From NCBI RefSeq assembly GCF_927798115.1, contig NZ_CAKMMG010000001.1:310001-374000 (forward strand): a DNA stretch of 64,000 bases, written 5' to 3'. Under the pieces are notes generated by a model, which ran no database searches, had not been told where the DNA came from, and saw nothing but the letters and a program-made list of their open reading frames with translations. This DNA is from Paenibacillus auburnensis (GTDB lineage: Bacteria > Bacillota > Bacilli > Paenibacillales > Paenibacillaceae). The translations under genes were made by a program, and so were the position numbers. Positions 26,089 to 34,806 of the stretch are shown here, one piece after another; positions within the stretch are counted from its first letter, which is position 1; each line of letters opens with the position of its first letter.

Positions 26089-26541
26089 ATGTTAAAAGAT
26101 AATCTGGTTAAAAAGTCATGCGGCTGCGGCGGAATCATGACCCTACATATGCATACGCTGATTTACAGCGCAAAGATCAAAATCACTCATGTTCCAGTTT
26201 ACACATGCGGCGTCTGCGCACGTTATGAACCTTTTCCTTTCATTAAAAAGGAACTGGGTAAGCTGATTGGCGAATTAGGAGAGACTCCACCCAGACGCCA
26301 TCTTTCCTTTGCAGACCGGAATGAGTGGGCGAGTGTACTTAAGGATGCTTTTACTTCCGGCATATTTCCCGGCGGAATGACTGAGCTTGAAGAAACCATT
26401 TATAAAGCGATTCAGGGACGGATCGATGTCCTTTTGGATGTGTACCGGCTGTCAGTGGAGCTTGGTGACCATCAATGGATGGAAGAAACTGGTTCTAGAC
26501 TGTCGCAATTGACACTTCAATCGGCAGAAAGTGCGAAATGA
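26089..26541 (+). CDS. Zinc-ribbon-like protein of unknown function
   Basis: A 150-residue protein. CGCGG near residues 11-15 and CGVC near 40 supply two Cys pairs, arranged like a YgiT-type zinc ribbon (KSCGCGGIMTLHMHTLIYSAKIKITHVPVYTCGVC). The remainder is helical with no known domain. ATG 26089 fits the GAGGTG ribosome binding site better than GTG 26080, which overlaps it. It precedes ccpA by 360 bases on the same strand. I assign no function. Confidence 0.65.
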   Translation: MLKDNLVKKSCGCGGIMTLHMHTLIYSAKIKITHVPVYTCGVCARYEPFPFIKKELGKLIGELGETPPRRHLSFADRNEWASVLKDAFTSGIFPGGMTELEETIYKAIQGRIDVLLDVYRLSVELGDHQWMEETGSRLSQLTLQSAESAK

Positions 26542-26904
26542 AAAGTTTTTTCTGCAAAATCAATGAAAATTTTTCACGAATGTTGGATTTTTCACGGACT
26601 TTTTGTTACGATAGAAGCAGGTTCAGATTATCGCTGATTTCGGTAGAACTCCTTGCTGATGTCTCCGGCATTTTTCGTTAAATTACAGCAAAGGGAATCA
26701 ACGCCGCGCCGATAAACCTACTGGAAATCAGTGGAGGGCTTTATTGAGGCAATTGGAGATAGAACCGCGCCAGGATAAGCTTTATGGTCCTTTGAAAGAA
26801 TTTTGAAAGGAAAATGAAGCGTTATCATTGCACAATTGTACAAAGTGTCGTATCATAATTTTAATTAGTCGAACGATAAAATTTATCGCAATGGAGAGAG
26901 TAAT
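26542..26904. promoter_or_regulatory. Long upstream region of ccpA
   Basis: 363 bases with no gene. CTGATTTC at 26634 pairs with GAAATCAG at 26724-26731, so a structured leader is possible. TTGGAT and TACGAT near 26583-26612 (18-base spacing) could be an upstream promoter. A cre-like sequence lies at 26815-26827. A short ACGATAAA/TTTATCG hairpin sits near 26872-26890. No T-box or other known riboswitch pattern was found. Confidence 0.4.
26815..26827 (+). promoter_or_regulatory. cre-like site upstream of ccpA
   Basis: TGAAGCGTTATCA matches the cre consensus for CcpA but is one base short in the left half. It could mediate autoregulation of ccpA; the missing base makes this uncertain. Confidence 0.35.
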
Positions 26905-27915
26905 TTGACGGTAACCATTTACGATGTAGCTCGCGAAGCAGGCGTATCTATGGCAACGGTATCACGGGTTGTGAATAATAACCCTAACGTGAAGCCGCAG
27001 ACCCGGAAGAAAGTATTTGAAGCAATTGAGCGTTTGGGCTATCGTCCAAATGCTGTGGCGAGAGGTCTCGCCAGCAAGAAAACGACAACCGTAGGGGTTG
27101 TCATTCCTGATATCTCCAACTCGATTTTTGCAGAAATTGCGCGCGGGATTGAAGATATTGCAAATATGTATCATTACAACATTATTTTGTGTAATGCCGA
27201 TAAACGCAAAGAGAAGGAAATTCGTGTAATTAACACACTTCTGGAGAAACAAGTGGACGGGCTGCTCTTCATGGGCGGAACGGTAACTGAGGAACATATC
27301 CAGGCTTTCCAGACCTCTGCAGTTCCGATCGTGCTTTGCGCAACGCGTGATGAGAAGGGGACTTACCCGTCGGTTGATATCGACCACGAGAATGCGGCTT
27401 TTGATGCTGTGAACACGCTAATCCGCCACGGACACCGTGAGATTGCTATGATCAGCGGAACGCTGCAGGATCCTGCAAACGGTTATGCCCGGTTCCAAGG
27501 CTACAAGAAAGCACTGGAAGCGGCAGGAATCGAGTATCAGGAAGACCTGGTACGTATTGGTAACTACCGTTACGAATCCGGTGTCGAAGCGATGAAGTAT
27601 TTCCTAGGACTCAAGAAGAAACCGACAGCTGTATTCGCCGCAACGGATGAAATGGCTATTGGCGCAATCCACAGTATTCAGGATGAAGGTCTTAAAGTTC
27701 CGGATGATTTCTCAATCATCAGCGTAGACAACATCCGTATGGCTTCGATGGTTCGTCCGCTGCTGACTACTGTAGCACAACCTATGTACGACTTGGGTGC
27801 GGTAGCCATGCGGCTTTTGACGAAGCTGATGAAGAAGGAGACGGTTGAGAATCCGCGGGTTATTTTGCCGCATGAGACCATTCTCCGTTTGTCTGTCAAT
27901 CATGTAAACAAATAA
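26905..27915 (+). CDS. ccpA: Catabolite control protein A
   Basis: A 336-residue LacI-family regulator. The N-terminal helix-turn-helix reads [34 protein letters not shown] with the hinge helix [14 protein letters not shown], then the periplasmic-binding-like core. This is the CcpA subtype, which binds cre sites when complexed with Ser46-phosphorylated HPr or Crh and switches carbon metabolism. TTG 26905 follows GGAGAG. The neighbours acuA and acsA are classic CcpA targets, and a cre-like site lies between them. An HPr-like protein is encoded at 42149. Confidence 0.95.
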   Translation: MTVTIYDVAREAGVSMATVSRVVNNNPNVKPQTRKKVFEAIERLGYRPNAVARGLASKKTTTVGVVIPDISNSIFAEIARGIEDIANMYHYNIILCNADKRKEKEIRVINTLLEKQVDGLLFMGGTVTEEHIQAFQTSAVPIVLCATRDEKGTYPSVDIDHENAAFDAVNTLIRHGHREIAMISGTLQDPANGYARFQGYKKALEAAGIEYQEDLVRIGNYRYESGVEAMKYFLGLKKKPTAVFAATDEMAIGAIHSIQDEGLKVPDDFSIISVDNIRMASMVRPLLTTVAQPMYDLGAVAMRLLTKLMKKETVENPRVILPHETILRLSVNHVNK

Positions 27916-27930
27916 GATTATTAATTCGTA

Positions 27931-27953
27931 GAAAGCTCCTTCGGGGGCTTTTT
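27931..27953 (+). terminator. Terminator after ccpA
   Basis: AAAGCTCC and GGGGGCTTTTT form a short stable stem with loop TTCG. Confidence 0.85.
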
Positions 27954-28016
27954 ATGTTGAAGAAGTGAAAAGTTTCAGCCTCCCGCTTGGCGGAGGAATT
28001 TACGGAGGGATACATA

Positions 28017-28712
28017 TTGAGTGAGTTAATCGGTTTAATTGGCGCGATGGATGAGGAGATTGAACTGCTGTTGAATAGTATGGAGAACAGGCAGACCACC
28101 GTTAAAGCCGGTATAAAATACTATTCGGGAGACATCTTTGGCAAGCCGGCTGTCCTCTGCAAGTCGGGAGTAGGCAAAGTAAATGCAGCGGTGACTACGC
28201 AAATTCTGCTCGATACCTTTGGTGTATCCAAGGTGTTGTTTACCGGTGTGGCGGGGGCTGTTCATCCTGACCTTAATATTGGAGATATCGTAATCTCCTC
28301 CCATTGCATCCAGCATGATATGGATGTAACAGCCCTTGGTTATCCCAAAGGGGTAATCCCTTATCAGGAGGTATCAACTTTCACTGCAGATGAGTCTTTA
28401 GTAAAATTGGCTGAGCAGGCCTGCTCTGAGCTGAAGCAGCATGCCATCACTGGAATTGTGCTGTCCGGCGATCAATTTATTGCCAGCAGTACAGTGGTTG
28501 CTAATCTGCGGGAACAGCTTAACGGCGCTTGTGCCGAGATGGAAGGGGCGGCTGTTGCACAGGTCTGCACCATGAATGCTGCACCGTTTGTGATTATCCG
28601 CTCCATGTCAGATAAGGCTGACGGCTCGGCTCATGTGAATTACCAGGAGTTCACTGTATTAGCCTCTCGGCGTTCCCATGCCATTCTTGAATATATGCTA
28701 AAAGCTTTATAA
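28017..28712 (+). CDS. mtnN: 5'-methylthioadenosine/S-adenosylhomocysteine nucleosidase
   Basis: A 231-residue nucleosidase that cleaves MTA and SAH to adenine plus the thioribose product, recycling methyl-cycle by-products. IGLIGAMDEEIELL at the N-terminus, GKPAVLCKSGVGKVNAA, FTGVAGAVHP, SGDQFIAS and CAEMEGAAVAQV (with the catalytic Glu) and the final SDKADGSAHVNY (catalytic Asp) are all present. I place the start at TTG 28017, seven bases after GGAGGG; an upstream in-frame start lacks a site. It is convergent with acuA. Confidence 0.95.
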   Translation: MSELIGLIGAMDEEIELLLNSMENRQTTVKAGIKYYSGDIFGKPAVLCKSGVGKVNAAVTTQILLDTFGVSKVLFTGVAGAVHPDLNIGDIVISSHCIQHDMDVTALGYPKGVIPYQEVSTFTADESLVKLAEQACSELKQHAITGIVLSGDQFIASSTVVANLREQLNGACAEMEGAAVAQVCTMNAAPFVIIRSMSDKADGSAHVNYQEFTVLASRRSHAILEYMLKAL

Positions 28713-28729
28713 CGGTACTCACCCGCTAA

Positions 28730-29362
28730 TTAGTACATAAAACGCTGCCTGAAGCGTACTCTGTCGAAGGTCTCTTGAGAAGACATCGGTACTTCATTTC
28801 CAATCCGGACCATCAGGCAGTTGGCAGGATGCGAACAGATTTCCGGATCATCGGTGGCATACCAGACCATATCAACGGTTTTCATCAGGTTTTCCATCAT
28901 TTTTCGGTATGCCCATACATCCAGCCCGCTGCCCTTCAGGTCCCAATGCCAATAGTATTCTGTAGTGAAAACAATACAATTCTCCAGCTGCTCCCGCTCA
29001 AACGCTGTGGCAATCAGCAGTTTGCCAAGCCCGCCTCCCCTATAAGCGTCTGCTACCTCTATAGCTCCTAATTCAATCAAGTCAGGCATTCCACCCTGTG
29101 ACCATAGTTCCAGCTCATCCGGATAATGAAAGGTTACATAGCCTATCAGCATGTTATCTGTAACTGCGGTAATAACCCGGCCCTCGGGTAGTCCCGAAAT
29201 TTCAATGAGTGCTTCCAGCTGTTCATGCGGCTTGCGGAAGGCATCCAGATCGTGATGGATGTCCAGGCTTTGCAGTACTACAGGGGACATTGGACCGCTA
29301 ATAATAATTTCTTTATTGCGATATACGTATGCATGTGAGACGGGTATCTTGCGGTGCTCCAT
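28730..29362 (-). CDS. acuA: Acetyl-CoA synthetase acetyltransferase AcuA
   Basis: A 210-residue GNAT protein, the same length as B. subtilis AcuA as I recall it. Shared blocks are MEHRK at the start, PEGRVITAV, DLIELGAIEVADAYRGGGLGK (acetyl-CoA loop), TTEYYWHWDLKG and EICSHPANCLM. AcuA acetylates the active-site Lys of AcsA and turns it off. The gene is divergent from acsA, as in Bacillus, which fits this role. ATG 29362 follows GAGAGGAG. The acuB and acuC genes that follow acuA in Bacillus are not here. Confidence 0.93.
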   Translation of the reverse strand: MEHRKIPVSHAYVYRNKEIIISGPMSPVVLQSLDIHHDLDAFRKPHEQLEALIEISGLPEGRVITAVTDNMLIGYVTFHYPDELELWSQGGMPDLIELGAIEVADAYRGGGLGKLLIATAFEREQLENCIVFTTEYYWHWDLKGSGLDVWAYRKMMENLMKTVDMVWYATDDPEICSHPANCLMVRIGNEVPMSSQETFDRVRFRQRFMY

Positions 29363-29396
29363 GAATGGGCTCCTCTCGAACAACTAATTTATGGAA

Positions 29397-29420
29397 TGTA
29401 ACCGTTTCCTATGTTATACT
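29397..29420 (+). promoter_or_regulatory. cre site and acsA -10 between acuA and acsA
   Basis: TGTAACCGTTTCCT at 29397-29410 matches the CcpA-binding cre consensus at all but two positions. TATACT at 29415-29420 is a good -10 for acsA, with only a weak -35 (TGGAAT) overlapped by the cre. CcpA binding here could repress acsA and perhaps acuA, as known in Bacillus. Confidence 0.6.
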
Positions 29421-29522
29421 GATTCCGACATAAATATTTCACATTTAGTACATTGACAGTTTTCATGAACTAAGAATCTCGCCCTTAAAGCTTAATTCAA
29501 TCTAGTAGGGGAGGCAAGAGTA

Positions 29523-31247
29523 ATGGGGCAAGTCCATAGTGAAATTTTACCGGGCCGTGTACAAAATGCGAACATGACAGATTACACCCGGGCAGTCAGC
29601 GAATTCCGGTGGGAGGATGTAGAGAAGGAGTTCTCCTGGTTTCATACGGGCAAAGTAAATATGGCCCATGAAGCCATAGACCGCCACGTAGCAGAGGGGC
29701 GTGGAGCGGCAACAGCGCTCATCTACAGCGATTCTGCGAGAGAGGAAAGGTACACTTTCGCGGATCTGCAGGAACGCTCCAACCGCTTTGGGAATGTTCT
29801 GCGTAAATACGGTATAGGCAAAGGCGACCGGGTATTTATCTTTATGCCGCGGAGCCCGGAGCTGTACTTTAGTTTGCTTGGTGTCCTAAAGGTTGGTGCA
29901 GTGGTCGGACCGCTGTTTGAAGCTTTTATGGAAACAGCTGTGAAGGACCGGCTGGAGGACAGCGGAGCGGTGGCATTGGTTACTACACCGGAGCTGCTGA
30001 AGCGGGTCAGGCATGAGGAGCTTCCAGAACTGCAGCATATTATTGTTGTTGGTGCTCAGGCAGATCCGGAACACGGTATACTAAGCTACGAAGAGGAGAC
30101 AGCCACTGCTGCAGCCGAACTGGAGCCGGAATGGCTAACCTTGGAAGATGGACTTATTATGCACTATACCTCGGGCTCAACCGGGAAACCTAAAGGGGTC
30201 TACCATGTGCAGAGGGCGATGATTCAGCATTATTATACAGGCAAGATCGTACTCGATTTACGTCCGGATGATGTGTATTGGTGTACCGCAGACCCTGGGT
30301 GGGTAACAGGAACCTCCTATGGGATTTTTGCACCCTGGCTGAATGGGGTTGCCAACGTAGTCCGGGGCGGGCGCTTCAGCCCTCAGGACTGGTATAAGAC
30401 GATAGAACGCTTTGCGGTTACGGTATGGTACAGTGCACCTACAGCATTCCGGATGCTGATGGGAGCAGGCCTCAGCAGCCTGCAGGGGATTGATCTGAGC
30501 AGTCTGCGTCATGTGCTGTCTGTCGGGGAGCCGCTTAATCCAGAGGTTGTCCGCTGGGGGGATAAGATTTATAACCAGCGCATTCATGACACGTGGTGGA
30601 TGACCGAAACAGGCGCACAGCTGATCTGCAATTACCCGGGGATGGACATTAAGCCAGGCTCCATGGGACGTCCGCTGCCAGGTATTGAAGCGGCGATTCT
30701 AGATGACCGTGGCAACGTGCTTCCCCCCTATTCGATGGGGAACTTGGCGATACGGACACCTTGGCCTTCCATGATGGGGACCATCTGGAATAACAAAGCA
30801 AAATACGACGAATATTTCCGCATTCCCGGCTGGTATATTTCCGGTGACTCAGCTTATATGGACGATGAGGGGTATTTCTGGTTTCAGGGGCGGATCGATG
30901 ATGTAATCAATTCATCCGGTGAGCGGATTGGCCCCTTCGAGGTGGAAAGCAAGCTGATAGAGCATCCGGCAGTGGCGGAGGCGGGAGTCATCGGGAAGCC
31001 GGATGTGCTGAGGGGAGAGATCATCAAAGCATTCATCTCTTTGCGGGAAGGCTACCTGCCTTCAATAGAGCTTAAGGATGAGATCGCTGCCTTTGTCAAA
31101 GCGGGGTTATCCGCGCATGCAGCCCCCCGGGAGATTGAATTCAAGGATAAGCTGCCGAAAACCCGTTCGGGCAAAATCATGCGCCGGGTGTTAAAGGCCT
31201 GGGAGCTTCATCTTCCGGCTGGAGATCTGTCGACAATCGAGGATTAG
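29523..31247 (+). CDS. acsA: Acetyl-CoA synthetase
   Basis: A 574-residue AMP-forming enzyme that turns acetate, ATP and CoA into acetyl-CoA. The P-loop MHYTSGSTGKPKGV lies near residue 220, the TWWMTETG core near 355, and SGERIGPFEVES follows the hinge. The C-terminal KLPKTRSGKIMRRVLK holds the catalytic Lys that AcuA acetylates. ATG 29523 follows GGGGAGG. It is divergent from acuA with a cre-like site between them, so acetate use is likely under CcpA and AcuA control. Confidence 0.95.
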   Translation: MGQVHSEILPGRVQNANMTDYTRAVSEFRWEDVEKEFSWFHTGKVNMAHEAIDRHVAEGRGAATALIYSDSAREERYTFADLQERSNRFGNVLRKYGIGKGDRVFIFMPRSPELYFSLLGVLKVGAVVGPLFEAFMETAVKDRLEDSGAVALVTTPELLKRVRHEELPELQHIIVVGAQADPEHGILSYEEETATAAAELEPEWLTLEDGLIMHYTSGSTGKPKGVYHVQRAMIQHYYTGKIVLDLRPDDVYWCTADPGWVTGTSYGIFAPWLNGVANVVRGGRFSPQDWYKTIERFAVTVWYSAPTAFRMLMGAGLSSLQGIDLSSLRHVLSVGEPLNPEVVRWGDKIYNQRIHDTWWMTETGAQLICNYPGMDIKPGSMGRPLPGIEAAILDDRGNVLPPYSMGNLAIRTPWPSMMGTIWNNKAKYDEYFRIPGWYISGDSAYMDDEGYFWFQGRIDDVINSSGERIGPFEVESKLIEHPAVAEAGVIGKPDVLRGEIIKAFISLREGYLPSIELKDEIAAFVKAGLSAHAAPREIEFKDKLPKTRSGKIMRRVLKAWELHLPAGDLSTIED

Positions 31248-31265
31248 GCGTGCTTAAGCAGACAC

Positions 31266-31316
31266 ACACAAAAACACCGATTCCCGCACTTTCGTGAGGA
31301 ATCGGTGTTTTTGTGT
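31266..31316. terminator. Bidirectional terminator between acsA and the penicillin-binding protein gene
   Basis: A perfect 19-bp stem (ACACAAAAACACCGATTCC with its complement) and a 13-base loop, with T or A runs on both sides, serves the two convergent genes. Confidence 0.92.
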
Positions 31317-31339
31317 TCTGATAGGCCGAGATGGAGCGG

Positions 31340-34327
31340 TTACTTTGTTTTCCCGGCACCCTTCTCGCCGCCAGCAGCATTATTGCCTCCGCCAGCAGCG
31401 TTGTTGCCCCCACCACCAGCGTTATTGCTTCCGCCGGCAGCATTGCTGCTTCCGCCGGTAGGATCGTTGACACTGCCAGTTGGTACATCCGAGCTGCCAG
31501 GATCCACAATGATCATCCCGGGATCTTCGGTTGCTTCGGGTACCGCGCCACCGTCAGGTGTCGGATCAGTTCCCGGCAATGCCTCCGGTGTCGGCGTTAC
31601 CTCCGGTGTCGGAGTTGCCCCGCCGGATACGCTGCCAGAAGCTGTCTCATGGCCGGCTACATCTACAGCTGTCACGTAGAAGGTAGCATTCACGGTCTCT
31701 GGCGTGCCGGGCGAGAAGACGGTATTTTCACCGGCAGAAATGACCGCCTGCTTCTTGAAGGTACCTCCGTTTAAGGAACGGTACAACCGGTACCCTACAA
31801 CGTCGGATGAGCTGCTTGGTGTAAATGTTATAACGGCTTTACCCGAGCTGTAGGAGACATTAACACCGCCTGGTGCTGCGGGTGCGTTTCCGTCATCAAC
31901 ACGCGGGTCAACTTCGGTTGGGAAGTCGGTCTTGGCATCTTCCGGCATATAGTATTCCAGCGGTTCATGCTCTTTCATAGCCGGGAAAGCAGCCAACAGT
32001 TCCTTGACCAGATCCTGAATTGGCTTTTCACGCTTGACGACGATTTTCTCCTTCAGGAAATCCTCCGGTGTGCCTTCCAAAGGCAGATAGTTCACGCCGC
32101 CATATGTTATATATTTGGCTTTGGAAATGCCGTCATCGCTATCTTTAGGCACATATTTTGTATTGAACAGGTCTGTTGTGAATTTGTCGGTCAAATCTGT
32201 AGGCAACTTGCCGCTGTATGCGGAGACCGTCTTTTTGACGATACCCTCAGGCTTTGTGAACGCTTTGGTTACGAACAATTCAGGCTGTTTCTCGATCACC
32301 TTGTTCATTACCTTAGCCCAGAGCGTCTGTGCCTGTCGTTTTTGGGTATCACCCTGGAGAGTGTTGATCTGCTCTTTATAGCCCACCCACATACCCAGTG
32401 TTACATCTGGTGTGTAGCCCATAAACCATACATCCCCATAGTTCTGTGTAGACCCGGTCTTCCCGACAATCGGCACTTCTTTGAAATGCTTATAATTGCT
32501 TCTTACCGTGCTGGCTGTACCTTCGGTAATAACCGTACGCAGCATGTCGGTCATAAGATAAGCCGTCTGTTCGGAGAATACCTGCTCCGGATTCACTTTA
32601 TGCTGATACACAATTTTACCTTGCGAATCTACGATCTTCTCGATCATATAGGCGTCATTAAAAGCGCCTTTGTTACCGATGGAAGAGTAGGCATTGGTTA
32701 ATTCTTCTACGGACACCCCGTAACGCAGCCCCCCGATAACCCCGGTTTGCGCATTATAGTCATCGTCCTGAATGGTGGTGATCCCCAGTTTCTTAGTGAA
32801 TGCCCAGGAGGCTTCGATTCCTACCTTGTCATTAAACAGTTTAAGGGCAGGGAGGTTCAGGGATTTGTTGAGCGCATATCGTGCTGTAACGAGCCCCTGA
32901 TAGCGGTTATTGGCATTCTTCGGAATATGAAATCCCTTGGTGCCGTCCTTCAAAATAATCGGCGCATCATCCACGATACTGGCAGGCTGAATTAATCCGG
33001 CGTCGAGCGCAGGCAGGTATGCAGCAATTGGCTTCATGGTGGAACCCGGTTGACGAACCATCTGCGTGGCGTAGTTCATCTGCTCGATATTGAAGTCACG
33101 GCCCTCGATCATCCCGAGGATAGCCCCGGTTTTGTTATCGATCATCATGCCCGCAGTCTGTTCCTTGCCTCTTGACTTACTGTCCTTCGTAAAGTTGTCG
33201 CTGTCTTCTGAAATGCTGTGCATCGCACTGTATACTTTTTTGTCAATAGTGGTGTATACACGGTAACCGCCGGTCATAAGCTGCTGGCGTGCTTCCTCGA
33301 GCAGTACAGTGTCATCAGTAGAAGCGGCGGGATCTGTTGCATCGGTCTTTTCTTCATTTATTGAGAGAAGGATCTCTGCAGCCTTGCGTTCCGTTTCCAG
33401 CATCAGATAAGGATATGTAGCGTACGCTTTCTTCGTGTGCGGAGCCAGGGAAGCTTTGATGTCGAACAGTAACGCTTCATCATATTGTGAGGTGGTGATT
33501 TTGTTCTCTTCGAGCATCCGGCGCAGGACCAGCTTTTGACGGTCCATGGCACGGCCAAAGGCAGTCTCGTTGAATTCGCCTACTCCGTTAAAAGCAGAAT
33601 ACTTGGAAGGAAGCTGCGGAAGCCCGGCTAAGTATGCAGCTTGGGCAATATTCAGCTTGTCGAGATCATCGAGCCCGAAGATCCCCTTGGCAGCAGCTTT
33701 GATGCCGTATACATTATAACCGTTAGATCCGTTTCCAAAGGGAACCTTGTTAAGATAAGCTGTAATTATTTCCTGTTTGGACAAAAAACGCTCCAGTCGC
33801 AGAGACAGCAGAATTTCTTTTACTTTGCGGTCTTCTGTGCGGTCCAGGTTTAAAAATACACGTCTTGCCAGCTGCTGGGTGAGTGTACTGCCTCCGGTCT
33901 GAACGGATTCATTAAGCAGCTTCTGTTTGACGGCACGCACAGTGCCGCTGAAATCGACTCCTTTATGGTTATAGAAATTATTGTCCTCTATAGCGAGGAC
34001 GGCATCGATCACTAGCTGTGGGATATCATTAAATTCAATAAGCCTGCGGTCTTCTTCAGTGCGAAGCTGACCGATAGGCTGGCCGTCACGGAAATAAGCA
34101 AAGCCGGTGATGGCGTTCTGGCTGACTTGCTGCTGAATCAATTCTTCGGAGCGTACAGGGTCATCCTTCACTATGGAAGTGACATAGCCTGCCACGGCAC
34201 CGCCTGCAAACAGAATGCCCAGGATGCCGAGTATAAACATCCACTTTACGACTGAACCGAACCTGCGGAGCCAGGATCTTCGCGCGGGACGCTGTTTTGC
34301 GGTCTTCTTTTTGTTCTCCTCAACCAT
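31340..34327 (-). CDS. Class A penicillin-binding protein with FN3 domain and Gly/Asn tail
   Basis: A 995-residue bifunctional peptidoglycan synthase. One membrane segment (about 28-50) follows a basic N-terminus. Glycosyltransferase 51: catalytic Glu114 in AIEDNNFYNHKG and GGSTLTQQLARR (145-156). Transpeptidase: nucleophile Ser429 in RQPGSTMKP, SLN (489-491) and KTG (623-625). Then a PBP-linker region, a fibronectin III-like module (about 830-910) and a C-terminal Pro/Thr/Glu then Gly/Asn/Ala repeat tail. It polymerises and cross-links the cell wall outside the membrane. It is the PonA/PBP1 type. The tail is longer than in most relatives. Confidence 0.95.
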   Translation of the reverse strand: MVEENKKKTAKQRPARRSWLRRFGSVVKWMFILGILGILFAGGAVAGYVTSIVKDDPVRSEELIQQQVSQNAITGFAYFRDGQPIGQLRTEEDRRLIEFNDIPQLVIDAVLAIEDNNFYNHKGVDFSGTVRAVKQKLLNESVQTGGSTLTQQLARRVFLNLDRTEDRKVKEILLSLRLERFLSKQEIITAYLNKVPFGNGSNGYNVYGIKAAAKGIFGLDDLDKLNIAQAAYLAGLPQLPSKYSAFNGVGEFNETAFGRAMDRQKLVLRRMLEENKITTSQYDEALLFDIKASLAPHTKKAYATYPYLMLETERKAAEILLSINEEKTDATDPAASTDDTVLLEEARQQLMTGGYRVYTTIDKKVYSAMHSISEDSDNFTKDSKSRGKEQTAGMMIDNKTGAILGMIEGRDFNIEQMNYATQMVRQPGSTMKPIAAYLPALDAGLIQPASIVDDAPIILKDGTKGFHIPKNANNRYQGLVTARYALNKSLNLPALKLFNDKVGIEASWAFTKKLGITTIQDDDYNAQTGVIGGLRYGVSVEELTNAYSSIGNKGAFNDAYMIEKIVDSQGKIVYQHKVNPEQVFSEQTAYLMTDMLRTVITEGTASTVRSNYKHFKEVPIVGKTGSTQNYGDVWFMGYTPDVTLGMWVGYKEQINTLQGDTQKRQAQTLWAKVMNKVIEKQPELFVTKAFTKPEGIVKKTVSAYSGKLPTDLTDKFTTDLFNTKYVPKDSDDGISKAKYITYGGVNYLPLEGTPEDFLKEKIVVKREKPIQDLVKELLAAFPAMKEHEPLEYYMPEDAKTDFPTEVDPRVDDGNAPAAPGGVNVSYSSGKAVITFTPSSSSDVVGYRLYRSLNGGTFKKQAVISAGENTVFSPGTPETVNATFYVTAVDVAGHETASGSVSGGATPTPEVTPTPEALPGTDPTPDGGAVPEATEDPGMIIVDPGSSDVPTGSVNDPTGGSSNAAGGSNNAGGGGNNAAGGGNNAAGGEKGAGKTK

Positions 34328-34417
34328 CGACGATAATCCTCCTTTTAACGGAACTATTATAGCACAATTTGCCGATTTTGAATGCGCTTCTGGCCGGAAA
34401 CCCGGTTTGCGCGGGTG

Positions 34418-34447
34418 TTGACTTATTTAAAGCTTATGTGGTATAAA
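34418..34447 (+). promoter_or_regulatory. Promoter of the tyrS T-box
   Basis: TTGACT at 34418-34423 and TATAAA at 34442-34447 are 18 bases apart, just before the T-box leader. Confidence 0.65.
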
Positions 34448-34469
34448 TTTACTCAATTGGATATCCAAA

Positions 34470-34750
34470 AAGCATTGAAAGACATCAGTAGAAGGCATGC
34501 CATGTGTTTCAGAGAGCCGGTGGGTGGTGCGAACCGGCAGCAGGCCCCTTTGAATTACAGTCTGGAGCTGTCCGGAGGAACCTCAGGCACTAACCTGCTT
34601 GCTTAGTAGTCCGGAACCGGGGCGTGCCCCGTTATCGCAATGAAGTGAAGGATTACGGCTGCGTCCGGACGCGGCTGGATCTTTAATTAGGGTGGTACCG
34701 CGAGTCTTTTACTCGTCCCTTTATGGGATGAGTAAAAGGCTCTTTTTGCG
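34470..34750 (+). promoter_or_regulatory. T-box riboswitch, Tyr specifier, upstream of tyrS
   Basis: Stem I contains AGAGAGCCGGTGG and GCGAACCGGCAGC, and the specifier loop reads GAAT-TAC-AGTCTGGAGC, with TAC at 34556-34558 for tyrosine. The T-box AGGGTGGTACCGCG is at 34689-34702. It is followed by the terminator AGTCTTTTACTCGTCCC/GGGATGAGTAAAAGGCT with a T run to about 34748. This leader should release tyrS transcription when uncharged tRNA-Tyr accumulates. Confidence 0.93.
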
Positions 34751-34806
34751 TTGCTTAACCGGAAAAAATGCATTGAGCACTGACAGATTTTTAAGGAGGA
34801 ATACAT

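Noticed and set aside
31967..32701. Long plus-strand frame within the penicillin-binding protein gene
   Set aside because: The minus-strand gene has all catalytic motifs over this stretch; the plus frame is a shadow.
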